From positions 124,001 to 188,000 of the forward strand of contig WGNV01000001.1 of NCBI GenBank assembly GCA_016124375.1: DNA of 64,000 nt, written 5' to 3'. The translations under genes were made by a program, and so were the position numbers. Every line of letters starts with the position of its first letter. The first letter of the stretch is position 1. Origin of the DNA: Tepidisphaera sp. (GTDB lineage: Bacteria > Planctomycetota > Phycisphaerae > Phycisphaerales > UBA1924). The notes below the pieces were generated by a model. It saw nothing but the letters and a program-made list of their open reading frames with translations, did not search any database and was not told the origin of the DNA. Shown one piece after another: positions 45,711-54,356 of the stretch.

Positions 45711-46226
45711 CTACGCCGGGTGATCATCGGGCGTGGCCTGCGCCGACAGGCTCGGCCGGGGACTGCGAGGCCAGGCGGGCACCTCTGAATAGCCGGGCGG
45801 GCGGCCGAACGGGCCGCGGCCATCGCGGAAGCGCACGAAGTTTGCCAGGCCCCGGGTTAGACTGATCCAGATCACTCCCAGACAGGTGCTGATGGCCGCG
45901 CCGGCAAAGACCCAGCCCTGAGCGCCCCCTCGCCCGTGTTGGGCGTCCATGATCGCGAAGTACACGAACTCACAAAGAAAAGCCGTGGCGAAGAACCCGA
46001 ACAACGCACACAAAATCCAGATGCCCCGCTCGGTCCGCCACTTGTCGGTGATCCCGAGCATCGCGATGGTCGGCATGGCGCCGATCATGAAGGCCGGCCA
46101 GAGTGTGAACCCGCCGAACTGCCAGAGCGCGAGCAGGCTCGCCATGCCGAGGCAAGCCGCGATCAGCGCGTCCCAGGCGCCGATCAGGCGGGTGGGGATG
46201 CTGACATGTGTCGGGCCGAGCTTCAT
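45711..46226 (-). CDS. small membrane protein, unknown
   Basis: A 171-aa protein from the ATG at 46226 (MKLGPTHVSIPTRLIG). About four transmembrane helices lie between residues 15 and 125, followed by a cytoplasmic Pro/Arg-rich tail. No family is recognised. There is no ribosome-binding site, but a perfect TATAAT sits 6 nt before the ATG, so the mRNA may be leaderless. The frame is open further upstream, but that stretch overlaps the TonB gene and does not look coding. Convergent with the O-antigen ligase gene. Confidence 0.6.
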   Translation of the reverse strand: MKLGPTHVSIPTRLIGAWDALIAACLGMASLLALWQFGGFTLWPAFMIGAMPTIAMLGITDKWRTERGIWILCALFGFFATAFLCEFVYFAIMDAQHGRGGAQGWVFAGAAISTCLGVIWISLTRGLANFVRFRDGRGPFGRPPGYSEVPAWPRSPRPSLSAQATPDDHPA

Positions 46227-46232
46227 GTTGAG

Positions 46233-46238
46233 ATTATA
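46233..46238 (-). promoter_or_regulatory. perfect -10 box giving a likely leaderless mRNA
   Basis: TATAAT on the minus strand, exact consensus in a GC-rich genome, 6 nt before the ATG at 46226. Transcription would start at or near the A of the start codon. No clear -35 lies 17 nt upstream. Confidence 0.4.
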
Positions 46239-46336
46239 CGGAAAATGCGGTCGCGGGTTGAGAGAATCAAGCAGTGCAAGATTGATCGCAGCAGCGGACA
46301 AGGGAAGTTGACCAAGTCCGGCAGAGACCACTGTGC

Positions 46337-47308
46337 TTACTTCGCTCCACCCAACGAAAACACCACCGGCAGGTTCGCTTCGCTGCGGACGGGCAGGCCG
46401 CGGCTCTGCGCGGGCGTGAATCGCCACGCGCGGGCGGCGTCGAGGGCGGCGCCGTCAAGCCGCGCATAGCCGGAACTCTTCGCGATGGTGGCGGCGGTCA
46501 CGCGGCCGTCGGCCTCGATCGCCAGATGCAGCAGCACTGTGCCCTGTTCGCGCCGGTGGCGAGATTCATCGGGGTACACGGGCGGCAGGTTGCCGCTGGA
46601 GGCGCGCGGGCCTTGCGTGATGCCGCGCGGGCCGGCGCCGGGAGGGGCGCGGGAGGCTCCGGGATCAGCAGCGCCCCCGACCGGCGCGCCCGCGGCTGAT
46701 TCGCTGGGCTCACGTATCGCGATCGACGATGGCGCCGGTTTCGCGGGGGCCACAGGATTCGAGATCCTTTGCCACACGGAGTCGGCGGCCCGCTTTGCCG
46801 ACTGGGTGAGCAGATCCAACCTCGCGAGCACGCGCGACGCACTTTCCTGCACCATCGCCATGTCTGCGTCGCTCGCCACGGCGGTCTCGATGTCCGAAGG
46901 GTCCGGCGGCGTGGGTCGGCCTTTGGGCGAGGCTGCTTCTTGGCTTGCTGGCGGCGCTGGCGGCTGTTGCAGGGTCACGCGGTGCGTGGTCATCGCGGGG
47001 GGTGTCGTCGTCGCCTCTGGGGCCGAGTCGGGCATGAGCGTCGAGTCGGACGCGCGGGCTTCTACCTCTTCTAAGTTTGCGGCAGGACTCGGCCCGATGC
47101 TCCCCGCGTGCGCCGCCGCCGCGGACGGAGTGCTTTGCGGGGCCTGGGCGTCGCTCGCCTTCAGGGCGGGCAGCATGAGCGTGGTGGCGCCGTCACGCAT
47201 CACGAGCCTGGGCGGGGAAGAGACCACGCCGCAGGCCCACAGCGCCGCGCCGACTGCGGCATGGGCGAGCGATGAAGCAGCAAGGGGGATGATCCAGCGC
47301 CCGAGCAT
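46337..47308 (-). CDS. TonB-family energy-transducing protein
   Basis: A 323-aa protein with one N-terminal transmembrane helix (about residues 5-30). A long periplasmic Pro/Ala/Ser-rich linker to about residue 225 follows. The C-terminal TonB domain has the expected order: PPVYPDESRHRREQGTVLLHLAIEADGRV, then SSGYARLDGAALDAARAWRF. It probably couples the inner-membrane proton gradient to outer-membrane transport, together with ExbB/ExbD, which are not in this window. It lies 41 nt downstream of a beta-barrel gene on the same strand. Confidence 0.85.
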   Translation of the reverse strand: MLGRWIIPLAASSLAHAAVGAALWACGVVSSPPRLVMRDGATTLMLPALKASDAQAPQSTPSAAAAHAGSIGPSPAANLEEVEARASDSTLMPDSAPEATTTPPAMTTHRVTLQQPPAPPASQEAASPKGRPTPPDPSDIETAVASDADMAMVQESASRVLARLDLLTQSAKRAADSVWQRISNPVAPAKPAPSSIAIREPSESAAGAPVGGAADPGASRAPPGAGPRGITQGPRASSGNLPPVYPDESRHRREQGTVLLHLAIEADGRVTAATIAKSSGYARLDGAALDAARAWRFTPAQSRGLPVRSEANLPVVFSLGGAK

Positions 47309-47349
47309 GAATGCGAGTCTACCTGGTGCGTCAAGGCCTGCGGGCGAAG

Positions 47350-48375
47350 TTAGAACTCCCAGCCCATGTTGACGTAGATCTGCATGAAGGGGCTGTCGCC
47401 CGTGACGCCGAGGAGCGGCGCAATGTTGATGCTGGCCGCGGGCACAGGGCGGATTTGAAAACTCGGCCCAACCACCAGCGAGTGCTGAAAGTCACCACGG
47501 CTGTCGTGCTCGTCGGTGGCGGCGTAGACGCTCTCGACGCCCAGGGAGAAGACCTCGTCGATGATGGTGTGCGAGACACCGGTGGTGATGGAGTACTCCG
47601 CCTCGCGCGAGCCCGAGAGCTCGTACTCGAAGGACAGGTTGACCCCGTAGTGCCAGCCCTCGGCGATCTCGCCCCCCAGCAGCAGCTTGGGCTCGATCTT
47701 GTCCGGGCGTCCTTCGAGCGGGGCGTATTCGAAGTACACCGCTGGGTTGCCGGGCAGTTCGCCCCAGTCGGCGAAGGCGTAGCGCACTTCGATCTGGCCG
47801 CCCCACAAGAGGTTGTCGCTCTCGCTGTCCCAATCCTGGCGCAGGTACAAGTCGAGCTGGAAGCGGTGCGGCAGGCCGATTTCGAACTCCTGGAGGGTGC
47901 GGAGCTCGGTGCCGCCCCCGTCGCGGCTGCGGGCGATGGTGGTGCGGGCCCACACCTCAGTCTCGACCTGTCCTTCGGGGATCACGTACACCCGCGTCCC
48001 CGGGAACCGCCGCGTGGCCGTCCAGCGCGGCTGCTGATACGAGCCCACGCGGTCTTCTTCGCGCAGGGCTGAGGTGGCCTCTCCCTGCACCTGCACCGCG
48101 GGCAACTCCCAGGAAGGGGTGTGATCGGGCCCGAAGCGGTCTTGGGTCGCGGGGTCTTGCGGGCCTTGGGGCGTCGGCTGCGTCGCGGGGGCATTGGGCG
48201 TTTCTGGCGGCGGTTCGAGCAGCGGCTGCCGCGAAACGCGTTGACCTTTCTCGCCAGCCGATTCCGATCTCGTCGCCTCGCCACTCGCTGTCGCGGCGTC
48301 GATAGACGCGCTGGCCCGCCCGGCGAGCATCACCATGACCAACATCAAAGATGACGGCAAGATGAGGGATTTCAT
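47350..48375 (-). CDS. outer-membrane beta-barrel protein with TonB-box-like segment
   Basis: A 341-aa protein with a signal peptide to about residue 24 (ending ASAS). A Pro-rich stretch follows, then a short segment (LPAVQVQGEATSALREEDRVG, near 90-110) that looks like a TonB box and plug start. From about 125 there is a barrel-like domain with strands such as TRVYVIPEGQVETEVWART, RFQLDLYLRQDW and IEVRYAFADW, ending in WEF with the terminal Phe typical of outer-membrane barrels. It is too short for a full 22-strand TonB-dependent receptor. Together with the downstream tonB gene it forms a likely operon. Confidence 0.75.
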   Translation of the reverse strand: MKSLILPSSLMLVMVMLAGRASASIDAATASGEATRSESAGEKGQRVSRQPLLEPPPETPNAPATQPTPQGPQDPATQDRFGPDHTPSWELPAVQVQGEATSALREEDRVGSYQQPRWTATRRFPGTRVYVIPEGQVETEVWARTTIARSRDGGGTELRTLQEFEIGLPHRFQLDLYLRQDWDSESDNLLWGGQIEVRYAFADWGELPGNPAVYFEYAPLEGRPDKIEPKLLLGGEIAEGWHYGVNLSFEYELSGSREAEYSITTGVSHTIIDEVFSLGVESVYAATDEHDSRGDFQHSLVVGPSFQIRPVPAASINIAPLLGVTGDSPFMQIYVNMGWEF

Positions 48376-48384
48376 TTTGGTAAG

Positions 48385-48413
48385 GTATTACAAGCGGCGG
48401 TGGCGTTCGTCAA
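48385..48413 (-). promoter_or_regulatory. predicted promoter for barrel-tonB unit
   Basis: On the minus strand TTGACG (48408-48413) is followed by TGTAAT (48387-48392, 15-nt spacer) or TAATAC (48385-48390, 17-nt spacer). The start codon at 48375 is only about 10 nt from the -10, so the leader would be very short. Confidence 0.4.
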
Positions 48414-48551
48414 GCCGGTGACCCCGCGGCCTCGGTGCCGCACCGCTATCCACAATAATCAAGATCTTCGCGGCATTTGGGAATAGGCGGGGACGCCCGC
48501 CCGTCCTGTCTTTCGTGCGGCCTTGCGGCCGCCGTCATCACAGGAGCGCCC

Positions 48552-49544
48552 ATGCACACCCCGACCCCGTCCGACCCGAACCTGATCCGCCATTCCGACC
48601 CCGCCGACGTCGCCGAGGGGATCGACCGCCGGGGATTCCTGCACTGCATGGCGTGGGTGGGCACGGGCGTCGTGTGGGCGATGAACGGGGGCGTGCTGGC
48701 GTCCACGCGCCTGGGGCAATCTCGGCGTGAGCAGCTTGAGGCCGCTGACTTCACGTTCGTGCAGATCAGCGACAGCCACATCGGGTTCTCGAAGGGGCCA
48801 TACCAGGACGTCGTCGGAACGCTGCGCCAAACCGTCGACCGCATCAACGCCCTGCCCACGCAGCCCGACCTGCTCATCCACACCGGCGACCTCACCCACC
48901 TGGCCGACCCCAAGGAGTTTGACACCGTCGCCGAGGTGCTCAAGAGCGTCAAGACCGGGCACAACCTCTACGTGCCGGGCGAGCACGACATCGACGTCAA
49001 ACAAGGTGCCAAGCGCTACCTCGACCGCTACGGCGGCAAGGACACACAAGGCGATGGCTGGCACAGTTTCGACCACAAGGGCGTGCACTTCATCGGCCTG
49101 GTCAACGTCATTAACCACAGCGACACCCGGGGCCTGGGCGAACTGGGCCAGGCCCAACTTGAATGGCTTGAAAAGGACGTCGAGAAACTCAACGCCGAAA
49201 CGCCGGTGGTGGTCTACGCCCACGTGCCGCTGTGGACGGTCTATGAAAAATGGGGCTGGGGCACCAAGGACGCGGACGTCGCGCTCGGATACCTGAAGAA
49301 ATTCGGCTCCGTCACCGTGCTGAATGGGCACATCCACCAGGCCCTGCAAAAGACCGAAGGCAAGGTGACGTTCCACACCGCCCGGTCTACCGCCTTTCCG
49401 CAGCCAGAGCCGGGCAAGGCCGAGAAGCCCGGGCCGGTGATGAACCTGGCGGCCGACAAGATCAAGGCCACGCTGGGGCTCTCGAGCGTGAACTACGTCG
49501 AGCACAACTCGTCGCTGGCGATCGTGGATTCGACGCTGGAGTAA
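48552..49544 (+). CDS. exported metallophosphoesterase, first gene of a four-gene operon
   Basis: A 330-aa calcineurin-like phosphoesterase from the ATG at 48552 (AGGAG 5 nt upstream). A Tat-like or Sec N-terminus with DRRGF then a hydrophobic stretch (residues 27-50) suggests export. Metal-site motifs are QISDSHIG (Asp74, His76), HTGDLTH near 110, GEHD (GNHD in most relatives), YAHVPLW and NGHIH. Two metals are expected. The substrate is unknown. The next gene, a cytochrome, begins 2 nt after the stop, so they are co-transcribed. Confidence 0.85.
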   Translation: MHTPTPSDPNLIRHSDPADVAEGIDRRGFLHCMAWVGTGVVWAMNGGVLASTRLGQSRREQLEAADFTFVQISDSHIGFSKGPYQDVVGTLRQTVDRINALPTQPDLLIHTGDLTHLADPKEFDTVAEVLKSVKTGHNLYVPGEHDIDVKQGAKRYLDRYGGKDTQGDGWHSFDHKGVHFIGLVNVINHSDTRGLGELGQAQLEWLEKDVEKLNAETPVVVYAHVPLWTVYEKWGWGTKDADVALGYLKKFGSVTVLNGHIHQALQKTEGKVTFHTARSTAFPQPEPGKAEKPGPVMNLAADKIKATLGLSSVNYVEHNSSLAIVDSTLE

Positions 49545-49546
49545 CC

Positions 49547-50434
49547 GTGCCGCTGATCTCGCCCATCATTCTGGCGGGGGCGCTGCTGGGGATGCAGCCC
49601 GCGCCGCCCCTCCAGTCTCCCGCAGGCTCTCCCGACGAACTCGCGGCCGGGGCGCTCGCCGTCTTCGCCTCCAAGTGCGTTGATTGTCACGGGCCGGACC
49701 TCGCGCACCCGCGCTCTAACTTCGGATTCGTCACCGACCTGGCACGACTTGCGGGCAAAGACGGTTACGTGACGCCCGGGCACCCCGAGACCTCGGACCT
49801 CTGGAAAGAGATCGATTCGGGCGACATGCCGCCCGATGGCGCACGGGCCGGGGCGCTTACCCGCGACCAGGTGGCGGCTATCAAAGCGTGGATCCTCGCA
49901 GGCGCGCCCGCGGGACGGCCCGCCGCGGCGCCGTCGTCAGCCGAGACGCCTCAATCGCCCGATCACGACAAAACCCTTATCTCGCTTTCCCGCGGGTTGA
50001 CGCTCCTGGGGAAGTTTCACGTGGTCATCCTGCATTTTCCCGTCGCGTTCCTCACGCTCGCGGCGTTCATCGAAGCGGCGTCTCTCGCCGGCCGCACGCC
50101 AGACCCCCAGGCGCGTGCCGCCCGCACGTTTCCGCTCGTCATCGCCGGCGCGGCCTTTGCCCTGCTGGCCGCCGCGTCGGGCTGGGTGCGCGCCCTCGAT
50201 GGCTTTCCCGGTCCGTTCGCGGCCCCTGGCTCCACTGCGTGGCTGCATCGCCGGCTCGGCACGGGCGTGGGCGTCGCGGCTCCGCTGCTTGCCGCGTGGC
50301 TGTGGCGAGAACGACGCATCGGGCGTGCCACGCTTGCCCCGAGCATTGCTGTCGTGCTGATGGGCGTTCTTGTTGCGGCGGCCGCACACTTCGGGGGCCT
50401 GCTCACGCACGGGGTGCACTTTTTCGACCCATGA
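49547..50434 (+). CDS. membrane protein with c-type haem motif
   Basis: A 295-aa protein starting at GTG 49547, 2 nt after the phosphoesterase stop. A signal or anchor is followed by one haem-binding motif CVDCH (44-48). The surroundings (SKCVDCHGPDLAHPRSNFGF, then SGDMPPDGA) match the planctomycete-type cytochrome c domain. After a Pro/Ala-rich linker, three or four transmembrane helices fill residues 155-290 (KFHVVILHFPVAFLTLAAF), resembling DUF2231-like membrane domains. It may carry electrons at the membrane. Its ATG-less start and overlap with the next gene (ATGA) show tight coupling. Confidence 0.8.
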   Translation: MPLISPIILAGALLGMQPAPPLQSPAGSPDELAAGALAVFASKCVDCHGPDLAHPRSNFGFVTDLARLAGKDGYVTPGHPETSDLWKEIDSGDMPPDGARAGALTRDQVAAIKAWILAGAPAGRPAAAPSSAETPQSPDHDKTLISLSRGLTLLGKFHVVILHFPVAFLTLAAFIEAASLAGRTPDPQARAARTFPLVIAGAAFALLAAASGWVRALDGFPGPFAAPGSTAWLHRRLGTGVGVAAPLLAAWLWRERRIGRATLAPSIAVVLMGVLVAAAAHFGGLLTHGVHFFDP

Positions 50435-50988
50435 CCCTGGCCCACGCAACCAACGCCCGCAATATCATGGCCGCCAGGGAGCAAGGCGTGCCCGAGGGAA
50501 GTAGAAAATCCCGGTTTGAGATCGCTGTCATGCAGCACCTGGACGCCGCGCACAACCTCGCCTGGTGGATGACCCGCAACGACCACGACGCGGCGGACGC
50601 TGTGCAAGACGCCTGCCTCAAAGCCTGGCGTTTTTTCGACGACTTGCGAGCCGCCGACGCGAAGGCGTGGTTCCTCGCCATCGTGCGAACCACTGTCGTC
50701 GATCGCTTGCGGGCCCGCAAGCAATACGTTGAACTCTCCGAAGCCGCGGCCATCGGCAACACGCCGCCGGCTTCGGGCACCTCCGACGTCTCTCGCGTAC
50801 ACGAGGTGCTCGCGGGCCTGCCCCACCCCTGGCGCGAGGTGCTGGTGCTGCGCGAGGTCGAGGGCCTCACGTACCAGCAAATCAGCGTGGTATTGGGCGT
50901 GCCCGCGGGCACGGTGATGTCGCGCCTCTCCCGCGCCCGAGACGCGGCTCACGCCGCCCTCACTGCCGCTCAGGAGAAGAAACCATGA
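50431..50988 (+). CDS. ECF-type RNA polymerase sigma factor
   Basis: A 185-aa sigma-70 family protein of the ECF group. Region 2 holds HNLAWWMTRNDHDAADAVQDACLKAWRFF and region 4 holds LPHPWREVLVLREVEGLTYQQISVVLGVPAGTVMSRLSRAR. The start at 50431 overlaps the cytochrome stop (ATGA); an ATG at 50467 is an alternative. The anti-sigma gene begins inside its last codon. It directs RNA polymerase to a regulon that is not visible here but probably includes this operon. Confidence 0.9.
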   Translation: MTLAHATNARNIMAAREQGVPEGSRKSRFEIAVMQHLDAAHNLAWWMTRNDHDAADAVQDACLKAWRFFDDLRAADAKAWFLAIVRTTVVDRLRARKQYVELSEAAAIGNTPPASGTSDVSRVHEVLAGLPHPWREVLVLREVEGLTYQQISVVLGVPAGTVMSRLSRARDAAHAALTAAQEKKP

Positions 50989-51776
50989 GCGAGCACGAAA
51001 AGCATCACGTCATGGACGACCTTCTCCAAGGTCTCTTCGACGACGAACTCGACCCGAAGACAGCCCACCAAGTACGCGTGCACGTTTCAACGTGCGAGCA
51101 GTGCGCGGCTCGCCTCGCCGCCCGCGAGCAACTGCGAGCCGCGCTGCAATCTCAACCCTTGCGCCGCCCGGCCCCGCCCGCGCTGGCCGCGAACATCCTC
51201 GTTTCGCTTCCGGATGAGCACGCCACGCCGCAAACCTCGCCGCAGCCCACGCCGATCACCCGCGCCCCGCGCTGGGCGTTCGCCGCTCTGGCCGCGTGCT
51301 TTATCTTCGCCTTCGCCACGCTCTGGCTCGCCACCTCGCAGGCCCCCTACCGCCTCAGCGGCACCAGCGAGGTCGTCTCCGCCCACATTCGCTCCCTCAT
51401 GGCCTCGCACCTGGCCGACGTCGCCACCAGCGACCAGCACACCGTGAAGCCCTGGTTCGCGGGCAAGCTCGATTTCTCCCCGCCCGTTACCGACTTCGCC
51501 GACAAAGGCTTCCCCCTCACCGGCGGGCGCCTCGATTACCTCGCCGATCAGCCAGCCGCGGCCATCGTCTACACGCATCGCAAGCACATCATCAACTTCT
51601 TCGTCACCCCCGTCGCCGCCCGCGCCTCCGCCGGCATCAAGGCCCCCGCCCTCACCGAAGATCGCGGCTACCACACCATCGCCTGGTCCGACGGCGCGAT
51701 GCGATACTGGCTTGTGTCCGATCTCAACCCAAACGAACTCGCCGACCTCGCCCGCCTGCTTGGGGCACCGATGTAA
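50985..51776 (+). CDS. zinc-containing transmembrane anti-sigma factor
   Basis: A 263-aa protein overlapping the sigma gene by 4 nt (ATGA). The N-terminal anti-sigma domain carries the zinc motif His33-x3-Cys37-x2-Cys40 (HVSTCEQC). One transmembrane helix lies near residues 94-115. A periplasmic domain of about 150 residues follows (SAHIRSLMASHLADVATSDQHTVKPWFAGKLDFSPPV), seen in other RsiW/ChrR-like anti-sigma proteins. It likely holds the sigma factor at the membrane until a periplasmic signal arrives. This closes the operon. Confidence 0.9.
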   Translation: MSEHEKHHVMDDLLQGLFDDELDPKTAHQVRVHVSTCEQCAARLAAREQLRAALQSQPLRRPAPPALAANILVSLPDEHATPQTSPQPTPITRAPRWAFAALAACFIFAFATLWLATSQAPYRLSGTSEVVSAHIRSLMASHLADVATSDQHTVKPWFAGKLDFSPPVTDFADKGFPLTGGRLDYLADQPAAAIVYTHRKHIINFFVTPVAARASAGIKAPALTEDRGYHTIAWSDGAMRYWLVSDLNPNELADLARLLGAPM

Positions 51777-51779
51777 GCC

Positions 51780-52193
51780 TCAATGGCCTCGGCGAAAGTT
51801 CCACCAGGCTCGCAGGGCGGCCAGTGCCGTGCACGCGAAGGCGATGCCGGCGCTGATAACTAGTTCTCTACCTTCGAGCCTGGTTTCGTCGGTGGCGCCA
51901 CGGAGTTCTCGCAGGCCGCTCAGGCCAAGCACAACAGCAAGCAACACCGTCACGCCAGCAAGGAGCAGGTATCGGGGCCAGAGCCCTCGCTTGTTTCGCC
52001 AGTTCTTGGTCAGGTCGGCCACCATGCCCACCGGCAGGAACACCTGCATGGCGGCAAGCCAGAAGGGCTCACCGCTGACGCGTGCGAGGACCGCACCGCC
52101 AGCGACAGCCACAACCAAAACCATGCCCCACGTCCACCGGTTCAGGCGTCGCCTTTGCAGACTGGGGTTGTCCGCCAACGCCCGCATGCCCAA
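51780..52193 (-). CDS. small membrane protein, unknown
   Basis: A 137-aa protein with four predicted helices between about residues 20 and 130 (MVLVVAVAGGAVLA, EPFWLAAMQVFLPVG, WPRYLLLAGVTVLLAVVLGL, ELVISAGIAFACTALAAL). A second ATG two codons in is possible. It resembles the small membrane protein at 45711-46226 in its internal KNWRNKRG-like basic loop, but I cannot prove homology. It ends 3 nt from the anti-sigma stop, convergent. Confidence 0.6.
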   Translation of the reverse strand: MGMRALADNPSLQRRRLNRWTWGMVLVVAVAGGAVLARVSGEPFWLAAMQVFLPVGMVADLTKNWRNKRGLWPRYLLLAGVTVLLAVVLGLSGLRELRGATDETRLEGRELVISAGIAFACTALAALRAWWNFRRGH

Positions 52194-52291
52194 AGCCTAG
52201 CAGAATCGACGTAATCTCCAACGGTGCGTTATGCCCGGGGGGCCGCAGCCATGACCCCCCCACCACGCCGGCGGTCCCATACACTCCACGC

Positions 52292-53335
52292 ATGTCTACC
52301 GCCGTGCGTACCTCCGAACTTGCCCAGCTCATCGGCGCTCAGCTTCTGGGGCCGGGCGATGTCACTGTCGACCGCATCGAGACCCTTGAGCTGGCCCAGG
52401 CCGGGGCGCTCACGTTCATCCGCTCGCACAAGTTCGCGAAGATGTGGCCCACGAGCAAGGCCGCGGCCGCCGTCATCAGCCGCGATATTCCCCTCGCCAG
52501 CCTCGTGCCTGACTTTGACCCCGTCGAGCCCAAGTTCTCGCGCCCGCTGCTGGTGGTGCCGGATGTGGACATGGCCCTGATCCAGGCCGCCGCGCCCTTC
52601 GCTCCCACCACCATCGACGCCCCGCCCGGCGTTCATCCCGGGGCGCATGTCGCGTCCGACGCGACCATCGACCCGACCGCCAGCATCGGCCCGGGCTGCA
52701 CGGTGATGAGCGGGGCGGAGATCGGGGCCGGGGCGATCTTGCTTGCCAACGCGATGGTGGGTCACGGCGCCCGCATCGGTCGCGGGACCGTGCTGCACCC
52801 TGGAGCCGCGGTGCTGGATCGCTGCGTCGTGGGCGATCAGTGCGTGATTCACTCCAACGCCACCATCGGGGCGGATGGCTTCGGCTTCCGCCCTTCGCCC
52901 GATGGTCGCGGGCTCATCAAGATTCCGCACATCGGCAACGTGGTCATCGGGCATCAGGTCGAGATCGGCGCGTGCACGTGCATCGATCGCGCCAAGTTTG
53001 GCAGCACCACCATCGGCGACGGCACCAAGATCGACAACCTCGTGCAGGTCGGGCACGGCTGCCACATCGGTCGCTGCTGCATCCTGTGCGGGCACGTCGG
53101 GCTTTCGGGCTCGGTGATTCTGGGTGATGGCGTGGTGCTGGGCGGCAAGGTGGGCGTGGCGGACAACGTCGAGATCGGGGCCGGGGCCAAGGTCGCCGCG
53201 TTCTCCGGAGTCAGCGGCAACGTTCCCGCCGGGGCCACCTACATGGGCGCCCCCGCCGGGCCGATCTCGGAGTGGCGGCGCAGTTACGCCGCCCTGCGGC
53301 GGATGGGCAAGCAGCGCTCCAGCCGCGAAGAGTGA
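52292..53335 (+). CDS. lpxD: UDP-3-O-(3-hydroxyacyl)glucosamine N-acyltransferase
   Basis: A 347-aa acyltransferase of lipid A synthesis, adding the N-linked acyl chain to UDP-3-O-acylglucosamine. An N-terminal domain of about 100 residues is followed by left-handed beta-helix hexapeptide repeats (residues 105-325). The block DGFGFRPSPDGRGLIKIPHIGNVVIG and GTKIDNLVQVGHGCHIG are diagnostic, with the likely catalytic His near 255. A final helix includes SEWRRSYAALRRMGK. Cytoplasmic. Its presence supports a lipid A-containing outer membrane. Confidence 0.95.
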   Translation: MSTAVRTSELAQLIGAQLLGPGDVTVDRIETLELAQAGALTFIRSHKFAKMWPTSKAAAAVISRDIPLASLVPDFDPVEPKFSRPLLVVPDVDMALIQAAAPFAPTTIDAPPGVHPGAHVASDATIDPTASIGPGCTVMSGAEIGAGAILLANAMVGHGARIGRGTVLHPGAAVLDRCVVGDQCVIHSNATIGADGFGFRPSPDGRGLIKIPHIGNVVIGHQVEIGACTCIDRAKFGSTTIGDGTKIDNLVQVGHGCHIGRCCILCGHVGLSGSVILGDGVVLGGKVGVADNVEIGAGAKVAAFSGVSGNVPAGATYMGAPAGPISEWRRSYAALRRMGKQRSSREE

Positions 53336-53377
53336 GTGTTGTTTGAGGTGCCGCGTGTCGGGCGAGCACCCGGCGTC

Positions 53378-54328
53378 TTACTGCTCCCACTCTTCGACCG
53401 TGCGGGGCCAATCGTCTCCCAGCAATCGCGACATGGAGCGGTCGGCGAGGACCTTGCCCCCGGTTTGGCAGGTGGGGCAGTAGTTGATTTCGTTTTCGGC
53501 GCGGATGATGCGCTGGACCTTGTGGCCGCAGACGGGGCAGGGCGTGCCGAACTTGCCGTGGACCGCAAAGTCGGGGCGGAAGGCGGTAATGTCGCCCGCA
53601 CCCGGGAAGCGGCCCGGAGGCGGGTCGAGGAACTCAGCGATGAGTTTGGCGGACCAGGCGGCGAGCGTCTCGCGGGTGGTGGCCCAGAGGCGGGTGAGAT
53701 CGTCGGGCGTGAGTTTGCGGGTCAGCGCGATGGGCGAGAGGCGGGCGGCGTGGAGGATCTCGTCGCTGTAGGCGTTGCCGATGCCGGCGAAGGTGTGCGG
53801 GTCGGTCAGGGCTCGCTTGAGCGTGCGGCTGTCGCGGGTGAGGGCCTGAGCAAACTCGTCGCGCGTGCAGGTGAGGGGTTCGAGCCCGCCGGGGTCGTGG
53901 GCTGCCAGGGCGTCGCGCCCCTTGACGACCCAGAGCCCGGCGCGTTTTTGTTGCGAGGCTTCGGTGATGGTGAGGGTGCCGGTGTCGAAGCGCAGGCGGG
54001 CGAGGTCGATCTTGGACCAGGGGGCGGGCCGGACCCGGACCTTCGCGGACTCAGGTCCGGCGTCTGGGGTTGGGCCCGCGTCGGCCCAGCGCAGGCGCCC
54101 GGCGATCATGAGGTGGAGGATGAGGTGCAAATCGTCGTCAAACTCGAGCACGAGGCGTTTGCCCAGGCGCGAGACGGCGCGGACGCTGCGGCCTTCGAGG
54201 GCGTCAAGGGGCGGATCGGCCGTGCGGAGGAGGAAGACGGATTTGAGAAGCGCGGCACGGAGGGGGTGGCGAAGGATGCGGGGGCGGAGAGCCGCGGCGT
54301 AGAGGTCGATGTCGGGGAGTTCGGGCAT
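53378..54328 (-). CDS. mutM: formamidopyrimidine-DNA glycosylase family protein
   Basis: A 316-aa Fpg/Nei-family DNA glycosylase starting at the ATG at 54328 (MPELPD). Pro2 and Glu3 are the catalytic N-terminus. A conserved Lys lies in GRSVRAVSRLGKRLVLEF, the helix-two-turn-helix region has FAGIGNAYSDEIL, and the C-terminal zinc finger has CPVCG..CPTCQT (about residues 261-286). It removes oxidised bases and cuts at abasic sites. The upstream in-frame sequence overlaps the zinc-ribbon gene and is excluded. MutM versus Nei specificity is uncertain. Confidence 0.85.
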   Translation of the reverse strand: MPELPDIDLYAAALRPRILRHPLRAALLKSVFLLRTADPPLDALEGRSVRAVSRLGKRLVLEFDDDLHLILHLMIAGRLRWADAGPTPDAGPESAKVRVRPAPWSKIDLARLRFDTGTLTITEASQQKRAGLWVVKGRDALAAHDPGGLEPLTCTRDEFAQALTRDSRTLKRALTDPHTFAGIGNAYSDEILHAARLSPIALTRKLTPDDLTRLWATTRETLAAWSAKLIAEFLDPPPGRFPGAGDITAFRPDFAVHGKFGTPCPVCGHKVQRIIRAENEINYCPTCQTGGKVLADRSMSRLLGDDWPRTVEEWEQ

Positions 54329-54356
54329 GGGGGGCTCGTAAGGTGCGAGCCACAGC

